In this document: piece after piece, positions 41,901 through 64,000 of the stretch
Numbering within the stretch: the first letter of the stretch is position 1
Layout: every line of letters starts with the position of its first letter
From: Chaenocephalus aceratus
Lineage: Eukaryota; Chordata; Actinopteri; Perciformes; Channichthyidae
DNA: 64,000 nucleotides
Reading direction: 5' to 3'
Assembly (NCBI GenBank): GCA_023974075.1
Contig: CM043792.1
Location: 24,247,514-24,311,513 of the forward strand
Translations under genes and position numbers: made by a program
The notes under the pieces: generated by a model
Told to the model about the DNA's origin: nothing
Seen by the model: only the letters and a program-made list of their open reading frames with translations
The model's database searches: none

Positions 41901-44900
41901 GCCTTATGTATATGTAACCACCAAATCAGAGTGTTATCATCCTGTTAAATTGGCATTATCAGACCTCTAGATGTAATTACCCATCTGGAGGGATGGGACT
42001 CAAAACACAGGACTGCTTATACCAAGCAGTGAAACATGTTTGGGTGTTTTGCTGTGAAACTAACAATGTGTTGTTGTCTTTGTGTACACAATGTAAAATG
42101 TTACTTCTACTTAACAAATGTGGTTATTTAAATGTAAACACTACTCTTTTCCTAAACCAAACCGGGTAGTGTTGTTGTCTGAACCTCTGAAGTTGTTTGT
42201 TTGTGTTCAAAATTAAACCCTTAACTTTAAAATGTGACTTTTTTTCTTGTTGCATTCTCTTGTAATTGCAACCTAACTACTTTTGGTTTATGACCAGTCC
42301 AGAATGTAAAAACGATTATATATGTTTTTTGCTGAAAATATGATAAACAATGCATTGCTGTGGTTATTAAGCCCAGTGAGGATGTCTTGTAGCAAGCCTG
42401 TGACAACCCTTTACTCAACTCAGGTACATTATAATTGTGTGAATTGCCATACACCTATAATGATGATTGAGTAATAAAACATGACCAAGTGCTGATGGTG
42501 TCTACAGATTCCTGTGGGATCCACAACAGGAGGCTGGCTGTTCATGAGCTAATACACATTCATATGTGCAAAGATAGCAAAGAGAGAGTTTGATGAAGTT
42601 ATGGTTTATTACATGTGCAGTAGCTCATTTGGATGAATTCCAACGCTCATCTTCCCGTCTCGCTTTTATCATATTCTCTGTCATTCCACTATTTTCCTTT
42701 TTCTTTCCTTTACCTCCATCAAATGTATCACATCATTACCAGTGTTTAGTGACAACCCTAGATTATGCCGAGTGTTCTGCTGATTCAATGAGACTAAACG
42801 ACTGGGCTTGTCCTGCTTACATTGCTACTAATGTATTTTGCAGATGGCAGAATGGGAAATCAGTTATCTTTAATGCCGGCAGCTGGGCTGGCACAGTGAA
42901 TAGGCAGCTATCACTGTGACTGGTAATGCAGTAATACAGGTTGGCACAGATGAAGTGAGGCAAGCACATTTACATTTTTAGCGAGGCTCTCTAAAAACTG
43001 ATGCCAGACATATAAAACAGTGAGTGACTGTGACAGAAATACTGACTTGAATAGGCAACGGGAGGAGGCAAGATGAATAGAGAGTGAGTGAGTGAGTGTG
43101 CGTGCTTGCGTGAGTGTGTGTTGCACGAAGACACGCAAGAGCATGCTAATGCAAGAAGCCGCATTTCCAAAAACCAAGCTCAATGTCAATGGCTTTGATT
43201 TAATCTTTTTTTGCTTTGGCCTATTGCTGAATGCAAGCACTGGTTAGATGTATTTGCATGCATTGTTTAAAAAAAAAACATCAGCAAAGAAACATTTGAC
43301 CAATAATTGCTCAGATCTTAAGCTCCTTTTTTGGTTGTTCCACCAGAGCAAATGTTCTTCTTCCTAACAGGATAGTGTACGATGAAAGAGAAGATTTCAG
43401 AGAGGAAGAAGAGAGGACATCTTTCATAATTAAAGGCCCCAGTAGCATGCTGGCCTCAGACTGTACACGTGGTCTAACTGTGTGGAAGTGGCAAAGGGAA
43501 AGTAGTGAGAGAGAGGAAGAGAGACAGTTCTCCATTGAAGGAGCTAAAGTTTGAAAATAGCGTACAAATGAAGTGTGGGGAACAGAACTACAGAAAGAGA
43601 GAGAGATAGACATTTGGTTGTCGCAGCAATAACAGGGTAACCGTAGAAAAACTAAGCATTCACTATGCTTGCGCCCCATAGTTACCGTTTATATGCCTGT
43701 CAAGCTTTCTGTTCCTAGTGTTGGATGTTGCTAGCTAATTCAGCTAACGTTGGCTCACAATACAGTGTTATTTTGTTCAAACACAACCCTCTCTGATTGA
43801 TAATCTTACAGTTTACATTTTTAAAAGTGTCTTCTTAATTTTTCACTTTGCTAGCCTTGCAAGGTTTTGCGCTCCCCGAGTGACGTTCTACTTTTGTGAA
43901 AACTAGATTATTGTAGGTAGGCTAGCTATTTGGCGGACATGCTAATACCTGTTTTATCCATTTCTCACACTTCTGCTCTTGGGTATTTTAGTTTTAGTTT
44001 TTATTATGACGATTTACTGGATTACTGTTGAAAGGGCAAATATAAATCGGTCTTCTACAAGCCTTTAAACTAACAGCCTCAGTTTTCCATTAGAGTAATG
44101 CATAATATAAAAATGAGGAAACATTTGATGTCATGTCAAAAAAAAAGTTACTACACGAAACAAAAGATCAGAGTCAGAAAAAAAGTTTAATAGACACCAC
44201 TGTGCTTTGTGTACTTTATATATGGAGTTTTAATTGGTTCAAAATCATCACAGATCAAAACAGTATTTTTATTTTAAGCAACAGCGGAGTGGTTACTGCC
44301 AATGCAATTAAAATGTGTGTGGCTTTGAGGAGAAACTATCTACATATGTCTACAAATGGAATGAATGTATATGTGGTTTCTTAACACGTTTGATATTTAC
44401 AGATGAGGTATTATTGAGATATTAACTGTAATGTACAGAGAAACAACCTGCAACATCAATATAAGACATGTAACATTTGAAAGGACATTTGTAAACAGCA
44501 AATGTAATGAAAATATAAATGCAGTCAAAGTAACACTGCTTATAATTAAGAAGACATAGTGGTTAATCATGGCGTATGACATTTTCTTTATATGTCCTGT
44601 CAATAAAAACATATTCAGTTTTATGTCTGGCCTTGTCGCAAAATAAATACATTTATTCAATAAAAAAAACTGTAACTGTTGTTTTTCAAATCAACAGAAA
44701 CTATAAATATCAGCTTATTTGATCAAAATCCAAAATGATTTTCAAAGGGAATGTCTTTTCCTCCCTTGGTACACACTTTGCTCTTTAGTTTAGTCTATAG
44801 TTTAATAGTTTAAAAACAAAGCCATGTGTGTAACTTGCATATTGGCAGCTCTGTCTTCACGTCGGCTTCTACTCTACAACACAACAGTCACAGTTCATAG

Positions 44901-45039
44901 GTTGCTTGTCACATTGAATCCACTCAGACAGAATTAAGTTTGTGGACTTTGCATTCCTGTACCGCATCCCTGAGAACCTTAGTCCTGTGGAGCATTAAAC
45001 AGTCAAATTGTCATCTTTTTCTGATAGGAATATCCTTGT
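38943..45039. other. Intergenic region between the unidentified ORF and hs3st6
   Basis: This is about 6 kb of AT-rich sequence with no coding ORF, RNA gene or clear mobile element that I can support. The part nearest 45040 should hold the 3' UTR of hs3st6; a minus-strand AATAAA occurs near 44651 but is not secured. Confidence 0.6.

Positions 45040-64000
<18,961 letters not shown>

Overview
This is a window of a ray-finned (teleost) fish nuclear genome. The genes are split by GT-AG introns, many of them short. The repeats (Tc1/mariner, piggyBac-like, hAT and Harbinger-like MITEs, LINE 3' ends with fish-type tails, long GT and ATG microsatellites) are typical of teleosts. No bacterial, phage or CRISPR feature is present. 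I rebuilt six protein-coding genes exon by exon, with consistent splice phase throughout. A seventh small coding unit is unidentified.

Layout: (1) 1-17.7 kb, minus strand: grid2ip (delphilin), twelve coding exons from the start codon to the window edge; its C-terminal formin (FH2) part lies beyond base 1. A Tc1 element (528-2155), a piggyBac-like MITE (15349-16036), a ~350 bp ATG microsatellite and an ~89-copy GT microsatellite lie in its introns. A possible internal promoter and alternative first exon lies near 10.4-10.7 kb. (2) 19.4-25.9 kb, minus: e4f1, complete, 14 exons, 781 codons, with two LINE 3' fragments in introns. (3) 27.7-31.1 kb, plus: ciao3 (narfl), complete, 11 exons, 476 codons. 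(4) 32.6-34.9 kb, minus: hagh (glyoxalase II), complete, 9 exons, 309 codons. (5) 35.36-36.02 kb, plus: single-exon fahd1, head-to-head with hagh across 425 bp. (6) 36.3-37.85 kb: a large fold-back element with a 20-bp minisatellite in its arms and an 11-12 bp flanking duplication. (7) 38.6-38.9 kb, minus: unidentified 86-codon ORF. (8) 45.0-59.3 kb, minus: hs3st6-type heparan sulfate 3-O-sulfotransferase, two exons around a 13.1 kb intron that holds a solo-LTR-like element, MITEs and microsatellites. (9) 59.4-64 kb: nothing recognisable.

The genes are not an operon. e4f1, ciao3, hagh, fahd1 and hs3st6 all have human counterparts on 16p13.3, so most of the window is a conserved block. grid2ip (human 7p22) marks a lineage-specific junction. 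ciao3 works in cytosolic Fe-S assembly, hagh in methylglyoxal detoxification, fahd1 in mitochondrial acylpyruvate/oxaloacetate metabolism, e4f1 in transcription and p53 control, grid2ip as a postsynaptic scaffold, and hs3st6 in Golgi heparan sulfate modification.

I found no convincing new biological system. The most interesting observations are transposable elements sitting at splice-critical positions, the likely alternative grid2ip N-terminus, the fold-back/minisatellite element and the unidentified small ORF.
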